DNA of 5,315 bases from positions 1 to 5,315 of the forward strand of contig URDW01000136.1 of assembly GCA_900546735.1 (NCBI GenBank), given 5' to 3'. Below, in pieces: positions 1 to 5,315 of the stretch. Source of the stretch: an uncultured Oscillospiraceae bacterium (lineage in GTDB: Bacteria; Bacillota; Clostridia; Oscillospirales; Acutalibacteraceae). How positions within the stretch are numbered: the first letter of the stretch is position 1; the number at the start of each line of letters is the position of its first letter. A program made the translations under genes and the position numbers. The notes beneath the pieces are model-generated. The model worked only from the letters and a program-made list of their open reading frames with translations, did no database searches and was not told the DNA's origin.

Positions 1-13
1 GTATAAGAGACAG
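1..13. other. Nextera/Tn5 mosaic-end adapter remnant (artefact)
   Basis: GTATAAGAGACAG is the inner 13 bases of the 19-base Tn5 mosaic end used in Illumina Nextera tagmentation, and it is the exact reverse complement of positions 5269-5281 at the other end. Its orientation is that of an adapter joined to the left edge of a library insert. It is not genomic. Genome sequence begins at about 14, within the typA gene. The adapter happens to keep the typA frame open, so a translation running off the end would gain a false LSLI tail. Confidence 0.96.
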
Positions 14-604
14 GGGAATGTACTCTAAAATGGCGTCCAAAAGCGGGCGCATGTCGCCGCTGCGGTCAGCCGGGTCGGCGCTCGAGTAGCCGTCTTTAGC
101 GCTGGCGTAAATAACCGGAAATTCCAGCTGGTCGTCGTCTGCGCCGAGTTCAATGAACAAATCCAGCACTTCGTCCAGCACTTCGGCCGGGCGCGCACCG
201 TCGCGGTCGATCTTGTTGACGACGACAAGCGGCGTTTTTTTGAGCGCCAGCGCTTTTTTCAGCACAAAGCGCGTCTGCGGCATGCAGCCTTCAAACGCGT
301 CCACCAGCAGCAAAACGCCGTCCACCATCGTTAAAATACGCTCCACTTCGCCGCCGAAGTCGGCGTGGCCGGGCGTGTCTACAATATTGATTTTAACGTC
401 TTTGTAGTGGATGGCCGTGTTTTTGGAAAGGATCGTGATGCCGCGCTCGCGTTCGAGCGCGTTGGAGTCCATTACGCGCTCCTCCACCACTTCGTTCTGG
501 CGGAAAGTGCCGCTTTGGCGCAGCAGCTCGTCCACCAGCGTCGTTTTGCCGTGGTCAACGTGGGCAATGATCGCTATGTTTCTTAAGTTTTCAGCTTTTT
601 TCAT
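14..604 (-). CDS. typA: Translational GTPase TypA/BipA, N-terminal part (3' end missing)
   Basis: TypA (BipA) is a ribosome-binding GTPase of the EF-G/LepA family linked to ribosome assembly and to growth in cold or stress; it is cytosolic. The reading frame starts at ATG 604-602 and is open to the contig edge, giving 197 residues of a family usually about 600-615 long. What is visible is the G domain: G1 P-loop AHVDHGKT (14-21), G2 RGITI (54-58), G3 DTPGH (76-80), G4 NKID (130-133) and G5 SAK (168-170). The start [20 protein letters not shown], the QSGTFR segment (30-35) and the [16 protein letters not shown] region (44-59) are typical of TypA rather than LepA (which has HIDHGKST) or EF-G. 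Domains II, III, V and the C-terminal domain lie outside the window. The start is supported by a Shine-Dalgarno sequence at 610-616 and a promoter at 661-689. Residues after about 197 would be adapter-encoded. Confidence 0.95.
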
Positions 605-609
605 CTTTT

Positions 610-616
610 CACCTTC
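610..616 (-). promoter_or_regulatory. Ribosome binding site of typA
   Basis: On the minus strand GAAGGTG lies 5 bases upstream of ATG 604-602. It matches anti-Shine-Dalgarno well apart from a T near its end. It fixes the typA start and agrees with the conserved N-terminus. Confidence 0.7.
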
Positions 617-620
617 AAAA

Positions 621-644
621 CGGGCGGCTGCCGCCTGCCGCCCG
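621..644 (-). promoter_or_regulatory. GC-rich hairpin in the typA 5' leader
   Basis: CGGGCGGC (621-628) and GCCGCCCG (637-644) form a perfect 8-bp G/C stem with an 8-base loop. A competing shorter stem is possible (623-628 with 630-635). On the minus strand the hairpin sits inside the predicted typA leader, between the promoter (661-689) and the ribosome binding site (610-616), and is followed directly by TTTT. It could act as a weak attenuator, an RNA-stabilising structure, or a structure affecting ribosome access. The T run is too short to call a terminator. The stem is seen in the sequence; a regulatory role is inference. Confidence 0.35.
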
Positions 645-660
645 GGGATAATTCGGTAGT

Positions 661-689
661 ATTTTAGCACGAAATGCCCTTATTGGCAA
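661..689 (-). promoter_or_regulatory. Predicted sigma-A promoter of typA
   Basis: On the minus strand, TTGCCA (689-684, one mismatch to TTGACA), a 17-base spacer and TAAAAT (666-661, one mismatch to TATAAT) form a near-ideal vegetative promoter. A TGn extended -10 element (669-667) comes directly before the -10 box. Transcription would start near 654 and give a leader of about 50 bases that includes the GC-rich hairpin and the ribosome binding site. Confidence 0.65.
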
Positions 690-739
690 GGGATGCGCAT
701 GATTTTATATGCATTTGCCCCCGGTATGTCTTTTGCGGC

Positions 740-768
740 TTTACAAATCGGTGCGGATTTGATAGAAT
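740..768 (+). promoter_or_regulatory. Predicted sigma-A promoter of the DUF4091 gene
   Basis: TTTACA (740-745) and TAGAAT (763-768), separated by exactly 17 bases, each have one mismatch to the vegetative consensus. Transcription would begin near 775, so the leader would be only about 15 bases and almost entirely ribosome binding site. The position also argues that translation starts at ATG 791 and not at the in-frame ATG 674, which would lie upstream of the transcript. The promoter is divergent from that of typA, with 50 bases between the two -35 boxes. Confidence 0.6.
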
Positions 769-777
769 GAAGCGGCC

Positions 778-785
778 GGGAGGAG
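778..785 (+). promoter_or_regulatory. Ribosome binding site deciding the DUF4091 start
   Basis: GGGAGGAG lies 5 bases before ATG 791. It is a strong Shine-Dalgarno sequence and selects 791 over the upstream in-frame ATGs at 674 and 767, which have no comparable site. Confidence 0.85.
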
Positions 786-790
786 ATTTT

Positions 791-2416
791 ATGGAAAAAT
801 TACAGCTCTTTACAGCATCGTCACTCGAAAAAATATTTGCCGAGTCTAAGGCGCCTGCAAAAATGTTTGACCATTTTTCGGTGTTTAAAAATGAAAAGGC
901 GTCGTTTCAGGCCGCTTTTTATGCGGCTGCCGGCGACACGGTAACGTTTCAGGTGGCTTCTACGCTGCGCAGTTTTATGCGCTTTTACCTGGTCACGTCT
1001 GTGCCGGGTGGCTTTGCGCTGCCCAAAAAGCGCGATTCGTATTATATTGAGGAAGAACACAGTACATATCCGGATCTTTTGCAGCCGCTTGCGGGCACAT
1101 CGTTTACGGCGCATGAGACCGGTTGGAACACGGTTTGGGTCGAACTCGGCGGCGAGCTGCCGGTCGGCGTGCACACAGTGCAGATCGCGCGTGCCGGCGT
1201 GCCGGGCGCCGTGGAACTGGATGTAGAGGTCATTGACGCCGAGCTGCCGGAGCAGACGCTGATCTACACAAACTGGTTCCATACCGATTGCCTGATGAGC
1301 CGCTATGGTTTTGACGCGTTTTCCGACGAGTACTGGCGCGTGAGCGAGGCGTTTTTGCGCCGCGCTGCCGAATACGGCATGAACTGTGCGCTGACGCCGC
1401 TGTTTACGCCGCCGCTTGACACAAAGGTGGGCGGGGAACGCCCCACGGTGCAGCTTGTGGATGTTGTTGTGACCGGGCGCGACCGTTATGTTTTCGGCTT
1501 TGAAAAGCTGGACCGCTGGATCGATATGTGCCTGCGCTGCGGTATAAAGTATTTTGAGATGAGCCACCTGTTCACGCAGTGGGGCGCACGTCATGCACCG
1601 AAGATCGTGGCGCGCAAAAACGGGCAGGAGAAAAAGATTTTCGGCTGGCGCACGCGTGCAGCCGGCAAAAAGTACCGTCTGTTTTTGGAACAGTTCGCAC
1701 CTGCGCTTAAGGCGTATCTGGCCAAAAAAGGCATTGAGAGCCGCTGTATTTTCCACGTTTCGGACGAACCGGCAAAGTCGATGCGCCGCGCTTACGGCCG
1801 TGCGGCCGGCCTTGTGCGTTCGCTTTTCGGCGGGTATAAAATCATTGACGCGCTTTCGTCGTTCGATCTTTATGAACAGGGACTTATCGGTACGCCGGTG
1901 CCGGCTACGGACCATATAGGCCCGTTTATCGGCAAGGTGCCGGAGCTTTGGGCTTATTACTGCGGCGCGCAGGGGCAGAAAAATGTTTCCAACCGCTTTT
2001 TTGCCATGCCGTCCGCCAGAAACCGCGTGCTTGGGCTGCAGCTTTATAAATTTGATGTAAAGGGCTTTTTGCACTGGGGTTACAATTTCTATTACAGCCG
2101 CTATTCCAAGCGTGTGATCGACCCGTTTACCGAGCCGGATGCCGGCGGCTTCTTCCCGTCGGGCGACAGTTTTGTCGTCTACCCCGGCGAAAACGGCGAA
2201 CCGCTCGATTCGCTGCGGCTGCATGTGTTTTATGACGGGCTGCAGGATCTGGCCGCACTCCGTTTGCTGGAAAGCCGCGTTGGCCGCCAAAAAACGCTGG
2301 CTATTCTGGAAGAGGGGCTGGAAAAGCCACTGACGTTCAGCACCTACCCGCAGGGAGACGGCTGGCTTCTGTCTTTGCGCGAACGTATTAATGAGGCAGT
2401 CAAACAAACGCTTTAA
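791..2416 (+). CDS. DUF4091 / GH123-like glycoside hydrolase
   Basis: Complete gene of 541 residues starting MEKLQLFTASSLEK. I recognise the DUF4091 family (GH123 catalytic domain), whose characterised members are exo-beta-N-acetylgalactosaminidases using substrate-assisted catalysis with an adjacent Asp-Glu pair. Residues about 1-155 look like the beta-rich N-terminal domain; a barrel-like catalytic domain follows. Visible landmarks are NWFHTDCL (161-168), LTPLFTPPLDTKVGGERP (201-218), the likely catalytic FHVSDEP (321-327, with D325-E326), HWGYNFYY (428-435), VYPGENGEPLDSLRL (463-477) and DGLQD (482-486), the last two being the typical C-terminal DUF4091 signature. There is no signal peptide or membrane segment, so it should act in the cytosol, probably on imported oligosaccharides or glycoconjugate fragments. 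It has its own promoter (740-768) and ends 22 bases before a terminator (2439-2472), so it is probably monocistronic. Family assignment is firm; substrate specificity is inferred and could differ from GalNAc. Confidence 0.88.
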   Translation: MEKLQLFTASSLEKIFAESKAPAKMFDHFSVFKNEKASFQAAFYAAAGDTVTFQVASTLRSFMRFYLVTSVPGGFALPKKRDSYYIEEEHSTYPDLLQPLAGTSFTAHETGWNTVWVELGGELPVGVHTVQIARAGVPGAVELDVEVIDAELPEQTLIYTNWFHTDCLMSRYGFDAFSDEYWRVSEAFLRRAAEYGMNCALTPLFTPPLDTKVGGERPTVQLVDVVVTGRDRYVFGFEKLDRWIDMCLRCGIKYFEMSHLFTQWGARHAPKIVARKNGQEKKIFGWRTRAAGKKYRLFLEQFAPALKAYLAKKGIESRCIFHVSDEPAKSMRRAYGRAAGLVRSLFGGYKIIDALSSFDLYEQGLIGTPVPATDHIGPFIGKVPELWAYYCGAQGQKNVSNRFFAMPSARNRVLGLQLYKFDVKGFLHWGYNFYYSRYSKRVIDPFTEPDAGGFFPSGDSFVVYPGENGEPLDSLRLHVFYDGLQDLAALRLLESRVGRQKTLAILEEGLEKPLTFSTYPQGDGWLLSLRERINEAVKQTL

Positions 2417-2438
2417 ACGGCATTTGCATAGTAAGTAT

Positions 2439-2472
2439 AAAAAACGCCTTCCCGGCCGGGGAGGCGTTTTTT
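2439..2472. terminator. Bidirectional intrinsic terminator
   Basis: AAAAAACGCCT (2439-2449) pairs perfectly with AGGCGTTTTTT (2462-2472). The stem extends through a T-G wobble (2450/2461) into the self-complementary CCCGGCCGGG (2451-2460), leaving a tight G/C-rich loop. The hairpin is followed by T6 in both directions (2467-2472 on plus; the complement of 2439-2444 on minus). It lies between two convergent genes, 22 bases after the DUF4091 stop and 15 bases after the glnS stop, and so should end both transcripts. Confidence 0.93.
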
Positions 2473-2487
2473 GCTGTCTATGGGTTT

Positions 2488-4161
2488 TTATTTGTTCGGC
2501 TTAAAGCTGTCGCGCAGCGAGGCGGTTCGGTTGAACACCAGCTTGCCGTCTTTGGAATCCGGGTCCACACAGAAATAGCCGTTTCGCATAAACTGGTAGG
2601 TCTTTTCCACCGGTGCACCGGCCAGTGATTTTTCCACCACGGCGTTTTCGATCACCTGCAGGCTGTTCGGGTTCAGGTTTTCTTCAAATGAGGAAACGCC
2701 CTCTTCGTCCGACGGGTTCGGCACGTTGAACAGGCGGTCGTACAGCCGTACTTCTGCCGGCACATTGTCGCGTGCGCTGACCCAGTGGATCGTGCCTTTC
2801 ACCTTGCGGCCGTCCGGGCTGTTGCCGCCATAGGAGGCCGGGTCGTAGGTGCAGTGTACGCAGGTCACGTTGCCGTTCTCATCCGTTTCGTAACCGGTGC
2901 AGGTCACAAAGTAAGCCTTGATCAGGCGCACTTCGTTGCCCGGGAACAGGCGGAAGTATTTTTTGACCGGCTCGGCCATGAAGTCGGCGCGTTCAATGTA
3001 AAGCTCTTTGCAAAACGGCAGTTTTCGGGTGCCGTATTCCGGGTGGTCGGGGTGCAGCTCGCACTCCATTTCTTCGGTCTTATCGTCCGGATAGTTGTCG
3101 ATGATGAGCTTGATCGGGTCCAGAATAGCCATAGCGCGCGGCGCGCCTGCGTTCAGGTTGTCGCGCACGCAGGCCTCCAGCAGCGCAAAGTCGATCACGG
3201 AGTAGGCCTTGGACACGCCGATGCGTTCGCAGAAATCGCGGATGGCGGCTGCCGGGTAGCCGCGGCGGCGCATGCCGGACAGGGTGGCCATGCGCGGGTC
3301 GTCCCACCCGGTCACGATCTTGTCCTGCACCAGCTTCAGGCACTTGCGCTTACTGGTCAGCGTGTAGTTCAGGTTCATGCGCGCAAATTCGATCTGGCGC
3401 GGTTTCTGGCCGTCGATCAGCTCGTTTACGAACCAGTCGTACAGCGGGCGGTGGTTTTCAAACTCCAGCGAGCACAGGCTGTGCGTCACCTTTTCGCAGG
3501 CGTCGGAAAGCGGGTGCGCAAAGTCGTACATTGGGTAAATGCACCATTTGTCGCCGGTGCGGTGGTGGTGCGCATACATGATGCGGTAAATGATCGGGTC
3601 GCGCATGTTCAAATTGGAGGACGCCATGTCGATCTTGGCGCGCAGCACGCGTGAACCGGCCGGGAATTCGCCGTTTTTCATGCGTTCAAACAGATCCAGG
3701 TTTTCCTCAATCGAACGGTTGCGGTAGGGGCTTTCCCTGCCCGGCTCGGTCAGGGTGCCGCGGTACTCGCGCTGCTCCTGTGGGGTCAGGTCGCACACAA
3801 AGGCCTTGCCTTTTTTGATGAGCTTTACGGCGCATTCGTACAGAAAATCAAAATAGTCCGAGGCGTAGTAGACGTTGTCGTAGTCAAAACCAAGCCAGTG
3901 GATGTCTTTTTCGATCGCCTCCACATACTCGGTGTCCTCTTTGGTGGGGTTCGTGTCGTCAAAACGCAGGTTGCACACGCCGTGGTATTTTTCTTTGATG
4001 CCGAAGTTGATGCAGATGGCTTTGGCGTGGCCGATGTGCAGATAGCCGTTCGGCTCCGGGGGAAAGCGCGTCTGTACTGCCTGGTAAACGCCGTTTTCCA
4101 GGTCTTCGTCAATAAAGTCTTCTATAAAATTGGTCGGCTTTTTTTCAGTCGTTTCTTCCAT
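2488..4161 (-). CDS. glnS: Glutaminyl-tRNA synthetase (GlnRS)
   Basis: Complete class Ib aminoacyl-tRNA synthetase of 557 residues, close to the about 554 of the E. coli enzyme. It attaches glutamine to tRNA-Gln in the cytosol using ATP. The Rossmann fold carries PPEPNG (34-39) and the HIGH motif (42-45). [12 protein letters not shown] (65-76) contains the Asp expected to contact the amino acid (D68 by alignment to the E. coli enzyme from memory), and PMYDF (210-214) contains the Tyr of the glutamine pocket. The second signature loop reads TLTSKRK (267-273), where many GlnRS have VMSKRK. GWDDPRM (285-291) and GMRRRGYP (296-303) are also characteristic; the C-terminal half holds the beta-barrel anticodon-binding domains. 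No YqeY-like or other C-terminal extension is present. The start is fixed by AAGGAGG (4170-4176) and by abutment to the gltX stop. It is the downstream gene of a gltX-glnS operon and ends at the terminator at 2439-2472. Confidence 0.98.
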   Translation of the reverse strand: MEETTEKKPTNFIEDFIDEDLENGVYQAVQTRFPPEPNGYLHIGHAKAICINFGIKEKYHGVCNLRFDDTNPTKEDTEYVEAIEKDIHWLGFDYDNVYYASDYFDFLYECAVKLIKKGKAFVCDLTPQEQREYRGTLTEPGRESPYRNRSIEENLDLFERMKNGEFPAGSRVLRAKIDMASSNLNMRDPIIYRIMYAHHHRTGDKWCIYPMYDFAHPLSDACEKVTHSLCSLEFENHRPLYDWFVNELIDGQKPRQIEFARMNLNYTLTSKRKCLKLVQDKIVTGWDDPRMATLSGMRRRGYPAAAIRDFCERIGVSKAYSVIDFALLEACVRDNLNAGAPRAMAILDPIKLIIDNYPDDKTEEMECELHPDHPEYGTRKLPFCKELYIERADFMAEPVKKYFRLFPGNEVRLIKAYFVTCTGYETDENGNVTCVHCTYDPASYGGNSPDGRKVKGTIHWVSARDNVPAEVRLYDRLFNVPNPSDEEGVSSFEENLNPNSLQVIENAVVEKSLAGAPVEKTYQFMRNGYFCVDPDSKDGKLVFNRTASLRDSFKPNK

Positions 4162-5268
4162 TTACTTCTCCTCCTTATAAAACGCGGCGGCTTTTTGAAG
4201 CCTTTTTTCCACCGTGTCGCGCCCTAGCAGGGCGATGATGGCGTGCAGGTCGGGCGTGTTGCGCCGGCCGGTCAGCGCCACGCGGATGATGGTGGAAAGG
4301 TCGCCGACGTGGCCCCTGTAGGCCGCAGGGTCTTTTTTGTATTCTTTTACGTTCGGCGTGCAGCCGAGCGGTTCGCACATCTCTTTGATTTTGGCAAACC
4401 AGGTGTCCTTGTCGTCGGCCGGGTCAAAAACCGTTTTGTAGCGTTCCAGCACGGCGCAGGCCAGGTCGTTTGTCAGCCTTTCGTCGCCCAAATCGTAGTT
4501 TGGGGTAAAGGTCTCGTCGTAAAAGTAAGAGATGTAGCTTTCGATCTCAGACCATTTGGCAATGTCCTTCCTGGGATTTTTGCCGGTGCGGTCAATGTTT
4601 AAAATGGCCTTGGCACGCTCCTCGCTTTGGTCGTAAAGGTGTAAAAGCGCGGGGCTGTGCGCTTCGGCCCAGGCGCGCGACAGGCTGTACACCTCGTCGC
4701 ACGTCATGCGTGAAATTACGTTTTTAGATACGTCCTCCAGCTTCATCATATCGAACAGCGCGCCGGAAATGCTCATCTTTTTCAGCGAAAACGGAAAATC
4801 CGCCAGCGGCGCGGTCTTGTTGGCCTTGCGCCAATCCTCAAAGTTGGAGTTCAAAATCGTGGCAATGTATTCGCTGACCGAGGCGGCCGGGTAGCCGGCT
4901 TCTTCAAAGTAAGAGACGGCGGCCTCCGGGTCCTTGCGTTTGGAAAGCTTGCGCTTGCCGTCGCCGTCGTTTTTCATGATGGGGGCAATGTGCGCGTATT
5001 TGACCGGCTTAAAGCCCAGTGTGCGGAAAAGCTCCAGGTGCAGCGGCACGCTGGCCAGCCATTCGTCGCCGCGAATGACGTGCGTGGTGCGCATCAGATG
5101 GTCGTCCACCGCGTGGGCAAAGTGGTAGGTCGGAATGCCGTCTGCTTTCAGCAGCACAACGTCGGCCACGTTTTGTGCCATTTCAATCTTGCCGCGGATC
5201 ACGTCTGTAAATGCGATCTTTGTGTCCGTCCGGCCTTGTGAGCGCAGGCGCAGCGTCCAGCTTTTGCC
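4162..5268 (-). CDS. gltX: Glutamyl-tRNA synthetase (GluRS), C-terminal part (5' end missing)
   Basis: 368 genuine residues of a class I synthetase that charges tRNA-Glu. The fragment begins GKSWTLRLRSQ, inside the catalytic core, so the N-terminal Rossmann half with the HIGH motif (roughly 130-190 residues) is missing. Visible parts, counted from the first genuine residue: ADGIPTYHFAHAVDDHLM (42-59), THVIRGDEW (62-70), and the KMSKS-type loop KLSKRKDPEA (107-116). The LSKRKDPEA form and the following NSNFEDWRK segment match the longer (about 550 residue) GluRS found in Clostridia. The C-terminal alpha-helical anticodon-binding domain ends with VALTGRRNTPDLHAIIALLG. The frame stays open into adapter sequence, and an ATG at 5304-5302 adds the false leader MSRGLGDVYKRQ; residues encoded beyond 5268 are not biological. 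The last codons (YKEEK) double as the ribosome binding site of glnS. Because a GlnRS is encoded next to it, this enzyme is probably discriminating (Glu-tRNA-Glu only); that is inference. Confidence 0.97.
   Translation of the reverse strand, partial: GKSWTLRLRSQGRTDTKIAFTDVIRGKIEMAQNVADVVLLKADGIPTYHFAHAVDDHLMRTTHVIRGDEWLASVPLHLELFRTLGFKPVKYAHIAPIMKNDGDGKRKLSKRKDPEAAVSYFEEAGYPAASVSEYIATILNSNFEDWRKANKTAPLADFPFSLKKMSISGALFDMMKLEDVSKNVISRMTCDEVYSLSRAWAEAHSPALLHLYDQSEERAKAILNIDRTGKNPRKDIAKWSEIESYISYFYDETFTPNYDLGDERLTNDLACAVLERYKTVFDPADDKDTWFAKIKEMCEPLGCTPNVKEYKKDPAAYRGHVGDLSTIIRVALTGRRNTPDLHAIIALLGRDTVEKRLQKAAAFYKEEK
4170..4176 (-). promoter_or_regulatory. Ribosome binding site of glnS inside gltX
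   Basis: On the minus strand AAGGAGG, a near-perfect Shine-Dalgarno sequence, sits 8 bases before the glnS ATG (4161-4159) and lies within the final codons of gltX. The gltX stop TAA (4164-4162) directly touches the glnS ATG, so a terminating ribosome could re-initiate at once. This implies translational coupling and roughly matched output of the two synthetases. Confidence 0.9.
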
Positions 5269-5315
5269 CTGTCTCTTATACACATCTCCGAGCCCACGAG
5301 ACACTGAGCGATCTC
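5269..5315. other. Nextera i7 adapter with index and P7 start (artefact)
   Basis: CTGTCTCTTATACACATCT (5269-5287) is the complete 19-base Tn5 mosaic end. CCGAGCCCACGAGAC (5288-5302) is the Nextera read-2 primer arm. ACTGAGCG (5303-5310) occupies the i7 index position, and ATCTC (5311-5315) is the start of the P7 flow-cell sequence. This is the layout seen when a read runs through the insert into the adapter, so it is untrimmed library sequence and not genome. Confidence 0.99.

Noticed and set aside
14..604. LepA or EF-G as alternative identity for the GTPase fragment
   Set aside because: The P-loop is HVDHGKT rather than HIDHGKS as in LepA. The short N-terminus, the QSGTFR segment and the [16 protein letters not shown] segment fit TypA and not EF-G, whose switch region differs.
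153..659. Plus-strand open frames of 73-84 residues over typA
   Set aside because: They are shadows of typA in other frames with no ribosome binding site or conserved motif; the minus-strand frame has all five GTPase motifs.
674..790. A 39-residue N-terminal extension of the DUF4091 protein starting at ATG 674
   Set aside because: It has no ribosome binding site, lies upstream of and across the predicted promoter (740-768) and overlaps the typA promoter region. The strong GGGAGGAG before ATG 791 and the family-like start there are better.
821..2407. A 528-residue open frame on the minus strand, antisense to almost the whole DUF4091 gene
   Set aside because: It is codon-aligned with the sense gene, so it exists only because the sense gene uses no TTA, CTA or TCA codons over this stretch. 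Its product is rich in Arg, His, Ala and Gln with no recognisable motif, and the sense frame has clear family signatures.
2785..3654. A 289-residue open frame on the plus strand, antisense to glnS
   Set aside because: It is codon-aligned with glnS and has the same cause (avoided TTA/CTA/TCA codons). The open plus frames at 3898-4227 and 4243-4602 are also codon-aligned shadows of glnS/gltX.
5269..5287. Tn5/IS50 mosaic-end sequence at both ends in inverted orientation, suggesting a transposon
   Set aside because: The flanking bases are the Nextera primer arm, an index and P7, which are synthetic. There is no transposase gene and no target duplication.

Overview
This is a short assembly contig from what looks like a Gram-positive gut-type Clostridia bacterium (Oscillospirales/Ruminococcaceae-like; inferred). 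The reasons are strong AGGAG-type ribosome binding sites, a moderately GC-rich coding style that avoids TTA/CTA/TCA codons, clostridial-type GluRS and GlnRS proteins, and a cytosolic DUF4091/GH123-like protein of a kind common in Firmicutes. Both ends of the window are not genome. Positions 1-13 and 5269-5315 are Illumina Nextera (Tn5 mosaic-end) adapter, the right end including the i7 primer arm, an 8-base index and the start of P7. The biological sequence is 14-5268.

Layout: (a) 14-604, minus strand: the N-terminal third (197 residues) of the translational GTPase TypA/BipA, cut off by the left end. (b) 605-790: a 186-bp divergent intergenic region with two convincing sigma-A-type promoters back to back, one for typA (661-689, minus) and one for the next gene (740-768, plus), and a GC-rich hairpin in the typA leader. 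(c) 791-2416, plus: a complete 541-residue DUF4091 / GH123-like glycoside hydrolase, apparently a single-gene transcription unit. (d) 2439-2472: a symmetrical hairpin with A6 and T6 flanks, a bidirectional intrinsic terminator serving convergent genes. (e) 2488-4161, minus: complete glutaminyl-tRNA synthetase (glnS). (f) 4162-5268, minus: C-terminal 368 residues of glutamyl-tRNA synthetase (gltX), cut off by the right end. The gltX stop codon directly abuts the glnS start codon, so the two are almost certainly a translationally coupled gltX-glnS operon transcribed from beyond the right end and ending at the shared terminator.

The three minus-strand genes are translation housekeeping functions: charging of tRNA-Glu and tRNA-Gln, and a ribosome-associated GTPase. 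The DUF4091 gene is the only accessory-type gene, with no transporter or regulator beside it inside the window. I see no CRISPR array, tRNA, rRNA, genuine insertion sequence or undescribed multigene system. The most consequential observation is the adapter contamination: it creates a false N-terminus (MSRGLGDVYKRQ) on gltX and a false C-terminal tail on typA.
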